64,000 bases of DNA from an uncultured Clostridia bacterium (GTDB lineage Bacteria; Bacillota; Clostridia; Christensenellales; Borkfalkiaceae). How positions within the stretch are numbered: position 1 is the first letter of the stretch; each line of letters opens with the position of its first letter. Of the stretch, positions 1 through 7,615 are shown piece by piece. The position numbers and the translations under genes were made by a program. A model generated the notes under the pieces. The model made no database searches, had not been told where the DNA came from, and was given only the letters and a program-made list of their open reading frames with translations. The DNA is taken from contig CANQHG010000008.1 of assembly GCA_947623655.1 (NCBI GenBank), forward strand, positions 1 to 64,000. Direction: 5' to 3'.

Positions 1-98
1 GATAAGGCTTGGAAATGTAATAAACCGACCCCTCGAACACTTTCTTTTCGAAGGCCGTAGGCCGAGCAAAGAAATGTTCGAAATAAAATCGTTCGAAA
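1..98. repeat. R element, truncated copy, downstream of era
   Basis: This is the right part of the multi-hairpin R repeat, cut by the window start. Positions 33-81 form the terminal palindrome: TCGAACA at 33-39 pairs with TGTTCGA at 75-81, and TTTCTTTTCG / AAAGAAA extend the stem around a GGCCGTAGGCC core. A second right-arm end (TCGTTCGAAA) follows at 89-98 and lies 5 bases from the era stop codon. Other copies lie at 15610-15991, 17918-18099, 19220-19654 and 33961-34220. Confidence 0.8.
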
Positions 99-103
99 CA
101 ATC

Positions 104-988
104 TCACTCCTCTTCATACCCGAATTCTTTGAGAAGCGTGGCGCGGTCGCGCCAATCCTCGCGGACCTTGACGTAAACCGTCAAAAACACTTTCGCGCCG
201 AGGAATTTTTCCATGTCTTTGCGGGCGAACGAAGCGGTCTCCTTGAGCGCTTGTCCCTGTTTGCCGATGAGGATCGCCTTGTGGTTGCGTTTTTCGCAAA
301 CGATGTCTAAATTTACATCATATGTGCCGTTTTCCTGCCGCTCGAACTTGTTGATGACGATGGCGACGCCGTGCGGGATCTCCTTGTCGTATTTGAGTAA
401 GATCTTTTCGCGCATGAGCTCGGCGACCATGAATTTTTCGCTCCTGTCCGACACAACGTCATCGGGAAAAAGCGCCTCGCCCTCGGGCAGAAGTTTTACG
501 ATCTCCTGTTCGAGCAGCGAAATATTTCTCCCTTTCCGCGCCGAAACGGGCACGACGTCTTTTTCGATCCCCGCCTCGTACAAAAGCTTTGCGTCCCGCG
601 GAATATTTTCCTTGGGCATGATGTCCGTCTTCGTATAGGCGATGAGCATGGGAACGCCGAGAGAAGCATACTTCTTCATGAGCGAAATATCTTCCTCTTT
701 TACCCCCGCATGGCCGTCGTGAACGTATAAAATGACGTCGACCTCTTTCGACGCGTTTTCCGTGGCGTGCATCATGCGGTCTGTGAGTTCGTTGCGGTGG
801 CGATAGATCCCGGGGGTATCCACAAAGACGATCTGGTGCGTCTCACGCGTAAGGACGCCCATGATACGGTCTCTCGTCGTCTGCGGTTTGGGGGAAACGA
901 TGGCGACTTTCTCCCCTACCATGACGTTGACAAGAGTGCTCTTTCCCGCGTTAGCCCGTCCGATGACGGCAACCGTTCCGCTCTTCAT
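104..988 (-). CDS. era: GTPase Era
   Basis: Ribosome-assembly GTPase of 294 aa that binds the 3' end of 16S rRNA during 30S maturation, cytosolic and partly membrane-associated. Seen: P-loop GRANAGKS at about residues 10-17, DTPG switch II, TKTD base-specificity motif, and a C-terminal KH domain with the IGKQG loop. Length is normal for Era. The ATG at 988 is chosen because it overlaps the ybeY stop by four bases (ATGA) and matches the usual Era N-terminus; the frame stays open further upstream, but that stretch lies inside ybeY. It is the last visible gene of the yqfC-yqfD-phoH-pgpH-ybeY-era cluster. The stop codon is followed directly by R-repeat palindromes. Confidence 0.97.
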   Translation of the reverse strand: MKSGTVAVIGRANAGKSTLVNVMVGEKVAIVSPKPQTTRDRIMGVLTRETHQIVFVDTPGIYRHRNELTDRMMHATENASKEVDVILYVHDGHAGVKEEDISLMKKYASLGVPMLIAYTKTDIMPKENIPRDAKLLYEAGIEKDVVPVSARKGRNISLLEQEIVKLLPEGEALFPDDVVSDRSEKFMVAELMREKILLKYDKEIPHGVAIVINKFERQENGTYDVNLDIVCEKRNHKAILIGKQGQALKETASFARKDMEKFLGAKVFLTVYVKVREDWRDRATLLKEFGYEEE

Positions 989-1494
989 TCTTCTCTCCTT
1001 AAATTGAGTTTTGCCATAACGGCCTCTTCTCTCTCGCGCATCGGGCGTTTTTCCTCTTCCGTCATATGGTCGTAACCGAGGCAGTGCAACGCCCCGTGCA
1101 CGATGAGATAACAAATCTCCCGCTCAACGGAATGGCCGTATTCCTCCGCCTGTTCTTCCGCCCTCTTTTTGCATACGGCGACCGAGCCGAGATAGAGACG
1201 GGATCCTTTCTGCACCCATTCGCCCTTGCGTATGCCCATGACGGGCTCTATGCAATCGGCATGCTCCGCGGCGACAATGGGCCGCCCCCGCACGTAGCCG
1301 GAAGCGGGAAAGGAGAGCACATCGGTAACGGCGTCCACCCCCCTCTCGCGGGCGTTGAGCGCTCTGATCTCCTCTTCGGAGACGAAAAGAAGCTCCAAAA
1401 CCATGGGCATGTCCGCCGTAAATTCATCGCTCAGGGCGAGGGCGATCTTTTTTCTGTCTGAGGCGGGAAGCCCGCCCTCTATGATAAGTTTCAT
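985..1494 (-). CDS. ybeY: rRNA maturation endoribonuclease YbeY
   Basis: Zinc-dependent endoribonuclease of 169 aa acting in 16S rRNA 3'-end processing and ribosome quality control. The family signature is clear: the metal-binding motif HGALHCLGYDH near residue 130, in the H-x3-H-x5-H pattern. It overlaps the preceding 7TM-HD gene (end 1491) and the following era gene by four bases each, so the three are translationally coupled. Placement directly upstream of era matches B. subtilis yqfG; the dgkA and cdd genes often found between them are absent here. Confidence 0.96.
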   Translation of the reverse strand: MKLIIEGGLPASDRKKIALALSDEFTADMPMVLELLFVSEEEIRALNARERGVDAVTDVLSFPASGYVRGRPIVAAEHADCIEPVMGIRKGEWVQKGSRLYLGSVAVCKKRAEEQAEEYGHSVEREICYLIVHGALHCLGYDHMTEEEKRPMREREEAVMAKLNLRREE

Positions 1495-3056
1495 TGTTGA
1501 TCTACCGACCTGTCGCGTTTGAAGCGGATGGAAGGATACTCCACGCGGTGATGGTGCACGCCCGAGAGCGCTTCGACGAGTGACTGCTTGATGATGGTGA
1601 GGTCGCGCATCGTTATGTTACAATTTGCGAACTGGCCGAGGTCCATTCTCTCCTCGATGATGTCGCGCACCGTCTTTTCCACGCTCTCGGGAGAATGGTC
1701 TTTGAGGGCACGGGTCGCGGCTTCGGCGCCGTCGGCGATCATGACGATCGCGGCGATCCTCGTACGGGGCGTGGGACCGAAGTAGGAGAAGTTCTCGATG
1801 TCCGCCTCCCCGCCCGAGATACGCATCGCCTTGTTGAAGAAGTATTTGACGGGCAGCGTGCCGTGATGTTCGAGCGCCACGTCGGCAATGGCCTTAGGCA
1901 GATGGCTCGCAATGAGAAGATCGTATCCGTCCTGTGCGTGCGAGCGGATGATGTCTGCCGAAAGCTCGGGCGTAAGTTCGTTGTGCACGTTGTAATCGGT
2001 CTGGTTCTCGGTGAAGCACTGCGGATCTTTGAGCTTTCCGACGTCGTGATAGTAGGCGGCGGCACGGGCGAGTTCCGCATTTTCACCGATCGCGACGGCA
2101 CACGCCTCAGAGAGCTGGGCAACGATGAGCGAGTGGTTGAACGTCCCCGGCGCCTCTTTTTTGAGACGGTTGAGCAGAGGCGCGTTTGTGCTCGTCAGTT
2201 CCCTGAGCCTGAAGACGGTGAGTTTATTGAAGAGCGCCTCGAAAAGGGGCAGAAGCGCGAGCGCGAGCGCCGAAGAGATGACGCTGCCGAGCATTCTGTA
2301 GCCGATATTCGTGAGATACAGCCACCAATCGTTTCTGACGGAAGAGAGATTGAGGAGGGCGACGACGATACTCGTCGGAACGGCGAGCACAACGCCCGTG
2401 AAGATGAGTCCCGCACGCGTCTTGACGTTCCCCGCAAAGAAGATGGCGAGCGTCCCGCTCACAAACCCGATCATGAGCGTTGAATACACTTCTTCCACGA
2501 GTTCTTTCCCCTCGTAGGCGTTTGTGTACATGTCGATGACGAAGATGAGGAACGTGAAAATAAAGTTCAGAAAGATCGCGTGGCGCCTGTTGAGAAGAAA
2601 CAGAATGAGAAGCGCAAACAGCGCGAAAGGACGGGCGTAAGACGAAATAAATCTTCCGAAGAGATAGCAGACGAACGCGCAGAGGATGACTGCGGAAAAG
2701 ATGAGAAAGGTATTTGCCGTACTGAGAAGCGTTTCCCTGTCCTCAAAGAAAAAGTAAAAGAAAATGATGACGACAAGGAAAAATACGCTCACGATCAAAA
2801 AGAGAACGTTCGAAAACTCCGTTGTGAAATAGGACATCCAATTATGCACGTCGTTTAAAACGATCATGCAGAAGATGACGGCGAGAAGCGCAAGATAGCT
2901 CAAAATATAATAGCCGACGCTCTTGATCGTTCTGTGCCTGTTCCCGGGGTCTTTCTTCCCCTTGGGCGGCTTTCGGATATCCGTATTATTGTGCAGATAT
3001 TGCATTTTTTGCTGCGGCGTCATCTGCTCGAGATCGGGCAGTTCACTCTTTCGCAT
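1491..3056 (-). CDS. 7TM-HD family phosphodiesterase (PgpH/YqfF-like), short form
   Basis: Membrane-anchored HD hydrolase of 521 aa. Family members such as PgpH hydrolyse the second messenger c-di-AMP; that substrate is inferred here. A hydrophilic N-terminus (1-45) is followed by about seven membrane segments (about 47-285) and a cytoplasmic HD domain with the YYHDVGK motif (H337, D338) and further His/Asp ligands (NxHNELTPELS, EHHGT). Canonical PgpH is about 700 aa because a large extracellular 7TMR-HDED domain separates the first transmembrane helix from the others. That domain is missing here: helix 1 (about 47-68) runs into helix 2 within about 15 residues. Its position between phoH and ybeY matches B. 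subtilis yqfF. Whether the enzyme has lost ligand sensing is open. Confidence 0.9.
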   Translation of the reverse strand: MRKSELPDLEQMTPQQKMQYLHNNTDIRKPPKGKKDPGNRHRTIKSVGYYILSYLALLAVIFCMIVLNDVHNWMSYFTTEFSNVLFLIVSVFFLVVIIFFYFFFEDRETLLSTANTFLIFSAVILCAFVCYLFGRFISSYARPFALFALLILFLLNRRHAIFLNFIFTFLIFVIDMYTNAYEGKELVEEVYSTLMIGFVSGTLAIFFAGNVKTRAGLIFTGVVLAVPTSIVVALLNLSSVRNDWWLYLTNIGYRMLGSVISSALALALLPLFEALFNKLTVFRLRELTSTNAPLLNRLKKEAPGTFNHSLIVAQLSEACAVAIGENAELARAAAYYHDVGKLKDPQCFTENQTDYNVHNELTPELSADIIRSHAQDGYDLLIASHLPKAIADVALEHHGTLPVKYFFNKAMRISGGEADIENFSYFGPTPRTRIAAIVMIADGAEAATRALKDHSPESVEKTVRDIIEERMDLGQFANCNITMRDLTIIKQSLVEALSGVHHHRVEYPSIRFKRDRSVDQQ

Positions 3057-3058
3057 GC

Positions 3059-4027
3059 TTATTTTCCCTCCTTCTTCCGTTTGCTTTCCGTCGCTTCATA
3101 GGCACGGACGATCTCGGCGACAAGCGGATGCCGCACAACGTCTTTTTCGTTGAGACGGCACACGGCGATCCCCTCCACCCCTTTGAGAATGGAGACCGCC
3201 TGTTTGAGTCCGCTCGTCTTGCCTGCGGGAAGATCGGTCTGCGTTAGATCTCCCGTCACAACCATTTTACTGCCGTCTCCAAGACGGGTCAAAAACATCT
3301 TCATCTGCTCGCGGGTCGCGTTCTGCGCCTCGTCCAAAATGACGAAAGCTCCCGAGAGCGTCCTGCCGCGCATATATGCGAGCGGCGCGACTTCGATCGC
3401 CCCTTTTTCGAGAAGTTTCTGATAGACGTCGTAGCCGAACATCTCGTAGAGCGCGTCGTACAGCGGACGGAGATAGGGATCGACCTTGGTTTGCAGATCG
3501 CCCGGTAAAAATCCGAGCTTTTCGCCCGCTTCCACGGCGGGACGGGTAAGAATGATCTTCTCCACCTGCTTGCTTTTATATGCCGCGACCGCGAGGCATA
3601 CGGCGAGATAAGTTTTCCCCGTACCCGCGGGGCCCACGCCGAACGTTATCGTGTTCTTTCGTATGGCGTCGACATAGTTTTTTTGTCCCACCGTCTTGCA
3701 TTTTACGGGTTTCCCCTTTGCCGAGACGGCGACGACGCCCTGCATAACGCCCCCGATGTCGGAGGCATGTCCCTCCTGCGCGAGCGAGATACAGTATAAA
3801 AGACTGCTCTTGTCGATCGTTCCGCCCGCTTCCAGCGCGGAGAGCAAACTCTTCACGACTTCCGCGCCGACGTCCGCCGCCTCCCCTTCGAAGACGATCT
3901 CCGTGCCCTCGACGTGCGCGGCGAGGCCGAGCTCCCGCGCGATGACGGCGAGATTTTCGTCGAAAACGCCGAGCACCGCGCCGAGCGCGGACAAGCTTCC
4001 CGTATCGACCGTACCGATCTTACTCAT
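3059..4027 (-). CDS. phoH: PhoH-family ATPase
   Basis: PhoH-like (YbeZ) P-loop ATPase of 322 aa, linked by its conserved neighbourhood to RNA metabolism and YbeY; the exact reaction is not established for the family. Seen: an N-terminal region of about 110 aa, then the PhoH domain with Walker A GPAGTGKT, Walker B FVILDEAQN and GDLTQTDLP. The ATG at 4027 (MSKIGTV) has an AGGAGG-type site just upstream; the longer open frame upstream overlaps yqfD and is not credible as coding. It lies between yqfD and the 7TM-HD gene with very short gaps, consistent with one operon. Confidence 0.95.
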   Translation of the reverse strand: MSKIGTVDTGSLSALGAVLGVFDENLAVIARELGLAAHVEGTEIVFEGEAADVGAEVVKSLLSALEAGGTIDKSSLLYCISLAQEGHASDIGGVMQGVVAVSAKGKPVKCKTVGQKNYVDAIRKNTITFGVGPAGTGKTYLAVCLAVAAYKSKQVEKIILTRPAVEAGEKLGFLPGDLQTKVDPYLRPLYDALYEMFGYDVYQKLLEKGAIEVAPLAYMRGRTLSGAFVILDEAQNATREQMKMFLTRLGDGSKMVVTGDLTQTDLPAGKTSGLKQAVSILKGVEGIAVCRLNEKDVVRHPLVAEIVRAYEATESKRKKEGK

Positions 4028-4035
4028 TTTCCTCC

Positions 4036-4893
4036 TCAGCCGAAGTTCATTTCCCCATCGGCATGTCCCGTACCTTCCACGCGCCAGCCGCCCTCCGTCT
4101 TCTCCGTGCGGAGATCCGCGATCTCCCCGAAGTCGAGGAGCGCCTGCAGCCGCGCCTGTTCCTCGCCCAAGGCATATTCCCTCGAGACGGGAAAGGCAAC
4201 GCGGACGCGGGCGACGACGATGCAATCCGCCTTTTCCTCTCCATGCAGCGCATAGCTTGCCACGACTTCCTGTCCCGCCGCCACGCTGTCGCCGACCTGC
4301 ACCAAGGGCGTGCCGCGCAACACGATGAGTTCCTCCACAACGCCGTCCGCGGGAGAGCAAAGCGGTTGTCGGCGGACGGGTTCCGTCTCATCGCCGACTT
4401 CCACGTTGACGGTCAGGATCCCTCCCTCGCCCTTGACGGAACAGAAGTGTACGCGCGGAAGAGAGAGGATCTCGGGGACGATGGAGTTGGGCGAAGGCAT
4501 GCCCGAAAAAAATCCGACGCCCTTTTCGCTCAGGACCGCCCTGATCTCGGGTTCGAGATAAGCGCCGCTGCCCGTCACGTCGATCTTCAGCACTCTTGTC
4601 TGGCTGAAGAGGACGGCGCCGAGCGCGATGGCCGCCCCGATAAAGAGCCCGCTCGCGCGGAGACATTTTTCGAGTATGCGCATAAGTCCCATCGGGCGGG
4701 ACTTTTTTATATTATAACACGACCCTTGCAAAATTGCAAAGGCTTTTTCCCGTTGATTTGCATTTATAACGATTTCCAAGCCTTTTTTCGGGGTCCTGCG
4801 GGCGGAAAGCACTCCGATTCCCTCTCGCGTGAGAAGATCGATGGCCCTGTGGACGGAAAGGCCTTCGAGTTCAAATGCATACGCAAACATCAT
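4036..4893 (-). CDS. yqfD: Sporulation protein YqfD
   Basis: Homologue of the stage IV sporulation protein YqfD, 285 aa, which in B. subtilis is expressed in the mother cell and needed for spore formation. Seen: an N-terminal domain (about 1-75), one transmembrane helix (FIGAAIALGAVLF), and a C-terminal extracytoplasmic region typical of YqfD (a PNSIVPEIL stretch followed by a POTRA-like segment). B. subtilis YqfD is longer, near 398 aa, so this is a short version. The start at 4893 (MMFAYAF) overlaps the yqfC stop as ATGA and has a GGAG site. Its pairing with yqfC supports the call and indicates a sporulating ancestor. Confidence 0.88.
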   Translation of the reverse strand: MMFAYAFELEGLSVHRAIDLLTREGIGVLSARRTPKKGLEIVINANQREKAFAILQGSCYNIKKSRPMGLMRILEKCLRASGLFIGAAIALGAVLFSQTRVLKIDVTGSGAYLEPEIRAVLSEKGVGFFSGMPSPNSIVPEILSLPRVHFCSVKGEGGILTVNVEVGDETEPVRRQPLCSPADGVVEELIVLRGTPLVQVGDSVAAGQEVVASYALHGEEKADCIVVARVRVAFPVSREYALGEEQARLQALLDFGEIADLRTEKTEGGWRVEGTGHADGEMNFG

Positions 4894-5141
4894 TCGCCCC
4901 GCTCCACTCTTGTGATCTCTCCGTTCACCGATACGTCGCCGAGAAAGCACTTGCCGAGGGAAAGGGACTTCCCCTCAACGGTGATCGTGCCTTTTTTGCC
5001 CGCGAGCACGATGCGCTCTTCGGAAAATTCCAAGAGCCGCCTCACGTTCTGGAAATAGCCGCCCTTACCGTCGAGCACGGTGTATTGTACCCTGCCCGTA
5101 CTCAGTTCCGCCGCCCCCCTGATCGCCTGAAAAAATTCCAT
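4890..5141 (-). CDS. yqfC: Sporulation protein YqfC (YabP family)
   Basis: Small YabP/YqfC-family protein, 83 aa, partner of YqfD in sporulation. Seen: the family pattern around YFQNVRRLLEFSEERIVL and a C-terminal beta-rich SLGKCFLGDVSVNGEI segment. No Shine-Dalgarno sequence precedes the ATG at 5141. Instead a CATAAAATA box at 5149-5157 (minus strand) would place the transcription start at or next to the ATG. In B. subtilis yqfCD is under sigma-E, and the CATANNNTA box resembles the -10 of sigma-E/sigma-K promoters. Start position is moderately certain. Confidence 0.85.
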   Translation of the reverse strand: MEFFQAIRGAAELSTGRVQYTVLDGKGGYFQNVRRLLEFSEERIVLAGKKGTITVEGKSLSLGKCFLGDVSVNGEITRVERGE

Positions 5142-5148
5142 ATGTGCA

Positions 5149-5157
5149 TATTTTATG
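5149..5157 (-). promoter_or_regulatory. Possible sporulation-sigma -10 box before yqfC
   Basis: CATAAAATA on the minus strand matches the CATANNNTA -10 pattern of sigma-E/sigma-K promoters. No convincing -35 was found. The box is seven bases from the yqfC ATG. Confidence 0.3.
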
Positions 5158-5200
5158 CGTCTTTCGGGTGTTTTACTACCTTGGGGTAAGGTAATTTATT

Positions 5201-5339
5201 TCGATGGATTTCTTTGTCCCAAATAAATCCATCGAGGCGTTAAGTTCCAACTCAGGCTTCCCCCCGACGGGGGGGAGGCTTCCAACACCCGACGGGGGGG
5301 AAGGCTTCCAACTTCTCGCAGGGGAAGGCTTCGGGGTTC
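5201..5339. repeat. Hairpin and GC-rich direct repeats downstream of the yfbR-like gene
   Basis: TCGATGGATTT (5201-5211) pairs with AAATCCATCGA (5225-5235), a design like the R-family terminal palindrome but with different arm sequence. It is followed by three imperfect copies of a unit containing GGCTTCCAAC and a run of seven or eight G (about 5250-5335), ending next to the stop codon at 5340. No coding potential is seen. Confidence 0.6.
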
Positions 5340-5921
5340 TCACAGCCCTTCCAATTCGTCGAGAGTGAGCGAAAAAGCGGGTATAAAGTGCTCGAAAAAG
5401 TAATCGACGGAGCGCAGTTTCATGCCCTTGAGGGCGGTCTTGATCGTCTTTTCCGCCTTGACGAACTCATTGTTGCCCGAGCGCAGTTCCTCGAGACACT
5501 TGATGTACGCCGAGAGCTTATCCGCCCCCTTTACCAAGCGATATTCGGGCGATTTTTTGTCCGCGAGGAGATACGGATAGAGCTCCTCTTTCATCTCGGG
5601 CGGCAACGTACCCGCAATTTTGTCCACGGCCAAATTCTCCAGCTTTTCGTATTCTCCGTGGATACTTTCGTTAAAATATTTGACGGGCGTGGGCAGATCT
5701 CCCGTCATGACCTCGCTGACCTCGTGATAGAGGGCGTAAAATACCGCCCGCCCGATATCGACGCCGCCGCCGAAGATCTTATTTTCGATGACGCATAGCG
5801 CGTGCGTCAATACAGCGACGGAGTGCGAGTGTTCCATGATGTTCTCGTCGCGCGTGGAGCGCATGAGTTGCCAACGCTTGATAAACTTCATCCTGTCCAT
5901 ATAGGCGTAAAAATTTTCCAT
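5340..5921 (-). CDS. YfbR-like 5'-deoxynucleotidase (HD domain)
   Basis: HD-domain phosphohydrolase of 193 aa resembling YfbR, which dephosphorylates deoxynucleoside monophosphates. Seen: RWQLMRSTRDENIMEHSHSVAVL near the N-terminus, YHEVSEVMTGDLPTPVKYFN, and VKGADKLSAYIKCLEE, which together give the H...HE...D metal-binding pattern of the family. The ATG at 5921 is preferred over an upstream GTG at 5927 because the AGAGG ribosome-binding site would overlap the latter. It has its own sigma-A promoter (5939-5967), divergent from thiT. The specific substrate is inferred from the family. Confidence 0.88.
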   Translation of the reverse strand: MENFYAYMDRMKFIKRWQLMRSTRDENIMEHSHSVAVLTHALCVIENKIFGGGVDIGRAVFYALYHEVSEVMTGDLPTPVKYFNESIHGEYEKLENLAVDKIAGTLPPEMKEELYPYLLADKKSPEYRLVKGADKLSAYIKCLEELRSGNNEFVKAEKTIKTALKGMKLRSVDYFFEHFIPAFSLTLDELEGL

Positions 5922-5938
5922 GTTCACCTCTTTTTTGC

Positions 5939-5967
5939 ATTATATCATAAATTTCATAAAAAAACAA
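5939..5967 (-). promoter_or_regulatory. Sigma-A promoter of the yfbR-like gene
   Basis: TTGTTT (5962-5967), 17-base spacer, TATAAT (5939-5944) on the minus strand. Its -35 box abuts the -35 of the divergent thiT promoter. Confidence 0.75.
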
Positions 5968-5996
5968 TTTACAACGGCATATCTTCGTGATATAAT
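5968..5996 (+). promoter_or_regulatory. Sigma-A promoter of the TPP riboswitch-thiT unit
   Basis: TTTACA (5968-5973), 17-base spacer, TATAAT (5991-5996). The predicted start near 6003 lies just before the riboswitch. Confidence 0.8.
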
Positions 5997-6011
5997 AAGC
6001 TCACAATTTGA

Positions 6012-6094
6012 ATATCCGTCGTGGGTGCCCCAAAAGGGCTGAGATGATACCATTTGAATCGGGCAAGGTAATGCTTGCACGAAAGGAACGGAAC
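6012..6094 (+). ncRNA. TPP riboswitch (THI element)
   Basis: Thiamine-pyrophosphate-sensing aptamer in the thiT leader. The hallmark P2/J2-3 sequence GGGCTGAGATGATACC is at 6036-6051, the pyrophosphate-arm region GGTAATGCTTGCACGAAAGG lies at about 6067-6085, and CCGT (6016-6019) / ACGG (6088-6091) close P1. About 90 bases separate it from the thiT start. They contain a GCCGCC...GGGCGGC hairpin (6111-6138) with no following T-run, so control of translation initiation is as likely as termination. Genes behind this class are repressed when thiamine pyrophosphate is plentiful. Confidence 0.95.
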
Positions 6095-6186
6095 TCTTCG
6101 GGAAAATTCTGCCGCCTACGCTTTTTTGCGCGGGCGGCATTTCCTTCGTCGCGGAAATTCAAACACACACTTTACGGAGGTTTTAT

Positions 6187-7395
6187 ATGTTTCTCAATTC
6201 CTTGCTCGTCGATTACCGGGATTATTGGAAAGACAAGCTCCCCGACGGCTCATCCGTCAAGCACTACGACTATCCCGACGTCTGGACTTCCTTTGCCAAA
6301 GACGGGCTCCGCTCTGTCTTTCTCTGGGCCACCCTCATCGTCGTTGCGATCCTGCTCGTCGTCGGCATTATCGTCAGGATGAAGAAGTCAGAAGCGTTCA
6401 AATCCTATCTCACGGTCGCCGTGTCGCTTGCGGTCGGCTTTGCAGTCTCGGTGATCGTCACCATGTTCTCCATTGAGATCATGGATATGGTGGAGAATGA
6501 GCTGGTCTACGATCTCGTTCTGTACCCCGCGATCGCGCTCGGCGCATGCGTGATCCTGGGCGCCGCTGCGATCTATCTCGGAACATTGTTCGGCGGAAAA
6601 ACGCAAAAAATCACACTTTATGCTTCACTTTCCGCCATGGCGGCCGCCCTCGTTGCCCTTCTCGTCTGCCTCGGAGTATTCTACTCCGAAAACATCGCGG
6701 ATGACGGCTACTACAACTCCGATGTCGCGTCGGTCAATCAAATCGTCCTCTACATCTGCGCGGCCGCGCTCATCGTCATCGTCGTCGCGCTCGGATTTCT
6801 TTTCGGCAAGGGCGACAAAAAGGGGTTCGACAGCAAGTCCATCGCCTATGCGGGCGTATGCATCGCCATGAGCTTTGCGCTCTCCTATGTGCGGTTTTTC
6901 AAACTCCCGCAGGGCGGCTCTGTGACCCTCGCCTCTCTTCTCCCCCTCATGATCTACTCGTGCATGTTCGGAACGCGCAAGGGCGTATTTGCGGGGCTCA
7001 TCTACGGAATCTTGCAGGCAGTACAGGACCCTTACATCATCCACCCCGCACAATTTCTTCTCGATTATCCCGTCGCTTTTGCCGCGATCGGGCTCGCCGG
7101 GGCTTTCTGCAAAGTGAAACAGCTCGATAAACTCCCGCAAGTGCAGTTCGCGCTCGGCGCCGTGTGCGCGAGCGCCCTCCGCTACCTCTCCCACGTGCTC
7201 TCGGGCGTATTTGCTTTCTCCGCCTACGCCGCCGACGCGGAAATGGGCGCCTGGATCTATTCCCTCGCCTACAATTCCTTTGTGTTTGCGGACATCGCAA
7301 TCGCGATTGCCGTGGGCGTTATCGTATTCAGTTCCAAGTCCTTTGTGAAACAGATGAGAAAATTCCGCCCCGCCGAAAAGACGGAGGAGGAGTGA
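6187..7395 (+). CDS. thiT: ThiT-type thiamine transporter (ECF S component) with extra N-terminal membrane domain
   Basis: Membrane protein of 402 aa. The C-terminal part (about 215-395) matches ThiT, the thiamine-binding S component of an energy-coupling-factor importer: LPQGGSVTLASLLPL and the substrate-site segment QDPYIIHPAQFLLDYPVAF (about 280-298). ThiT proteins are normally about 180-200 aa. Here about 210 extra residues precede it, with a soluble start (1-40) and about five predicted membrane helices (43-64, 73-95, 109-135, 142-165, 184-206). The function of this domain is not recognised. The TPP riboswitch upstream independently supports thiamine transport. A GGAGG site precedes the ATG. 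The shared EcfA/EcfT module is not in this window. Confidence 0.92.
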   Translation: MFLNSLLVDYRDYWKDKLPDGSSVKHYDYPDVWTSFAKDGLRSVFLWATLIVVAILLVVGIIVRMKKSEAFKSYLTVAVSLAVGFAVSVIVTMFSIEIMDMVENELVYDLVLYPAIALGACVILGAAAIYLGTLFGGKTQKITLYASLSAMAAALVALLVCLGVFYSENIADDGYYNSDVASVNQIVLYICAAALIVIVVALGFLFGKGDKKGFDSKSIAYAGVCIAMSFALSYVRFFKLPQGGSVTLASLLPLMIYSCMFGTRKGVFAGLIYGILQAVQDPYIIHPAQFLLDYPVAFAAIGLAGAFCKVKQLDKLPQVQFALGAVCASALRYLSHVLSGVFAFSAYAADAEMGAWIYSLAYNSFVFADIAIAIAVGVIVFSSKSFVKQMRKFRPAEKTEEE

Positions 7396-7439
7396 TTTTC
7401 CCGCCGCGCTCAGACTTTACGGAAACAGCTCCGCGCGTG

Positions 7440-7552
7440 CTGCGTCATGCTGAGCCGCAGAATAAAGAACGTGCGGGCGGGGCGTGTCAAGTCATCGGAC
7501 TTCGTTTGGCCTCCGTAGCTCAGAATGATGCGGGGGCGGCACACGTTTAATT
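7440..7552. repeat. Degenerate B-type palindromic repeat after thiT
   Basis: TGCGTCATGCTGAGC near the left end and AGCTCAGAATGATGCG near the right end are imperfect inverted ends like those of the B family (compare 32085-32174). The stretch between thiT and its terminator has no credible gene. Confidence 0.55.
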
Positions 7553-7561
7553 TTCAATTTC

Positions 7562-7588
7562 AAAAAAGCGCCGAAAAGGCGCTTTTTT
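7562..7588. terminator. Bidirectional intrinsic terminator between thiT and rseP
   Basis: GCGCC (7568-7572), loop GAAAA, GGCGC (7578-7582), flanked by A6 on the left and T6 on the right. It can end both the plus-strand thiT and the minus-strand pyrH-rseP transcripts. Confidence 0.9.
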
Positions 7589-7615
7589 GTTACATAAGTT
7601 GCAAATTTTATAAAT

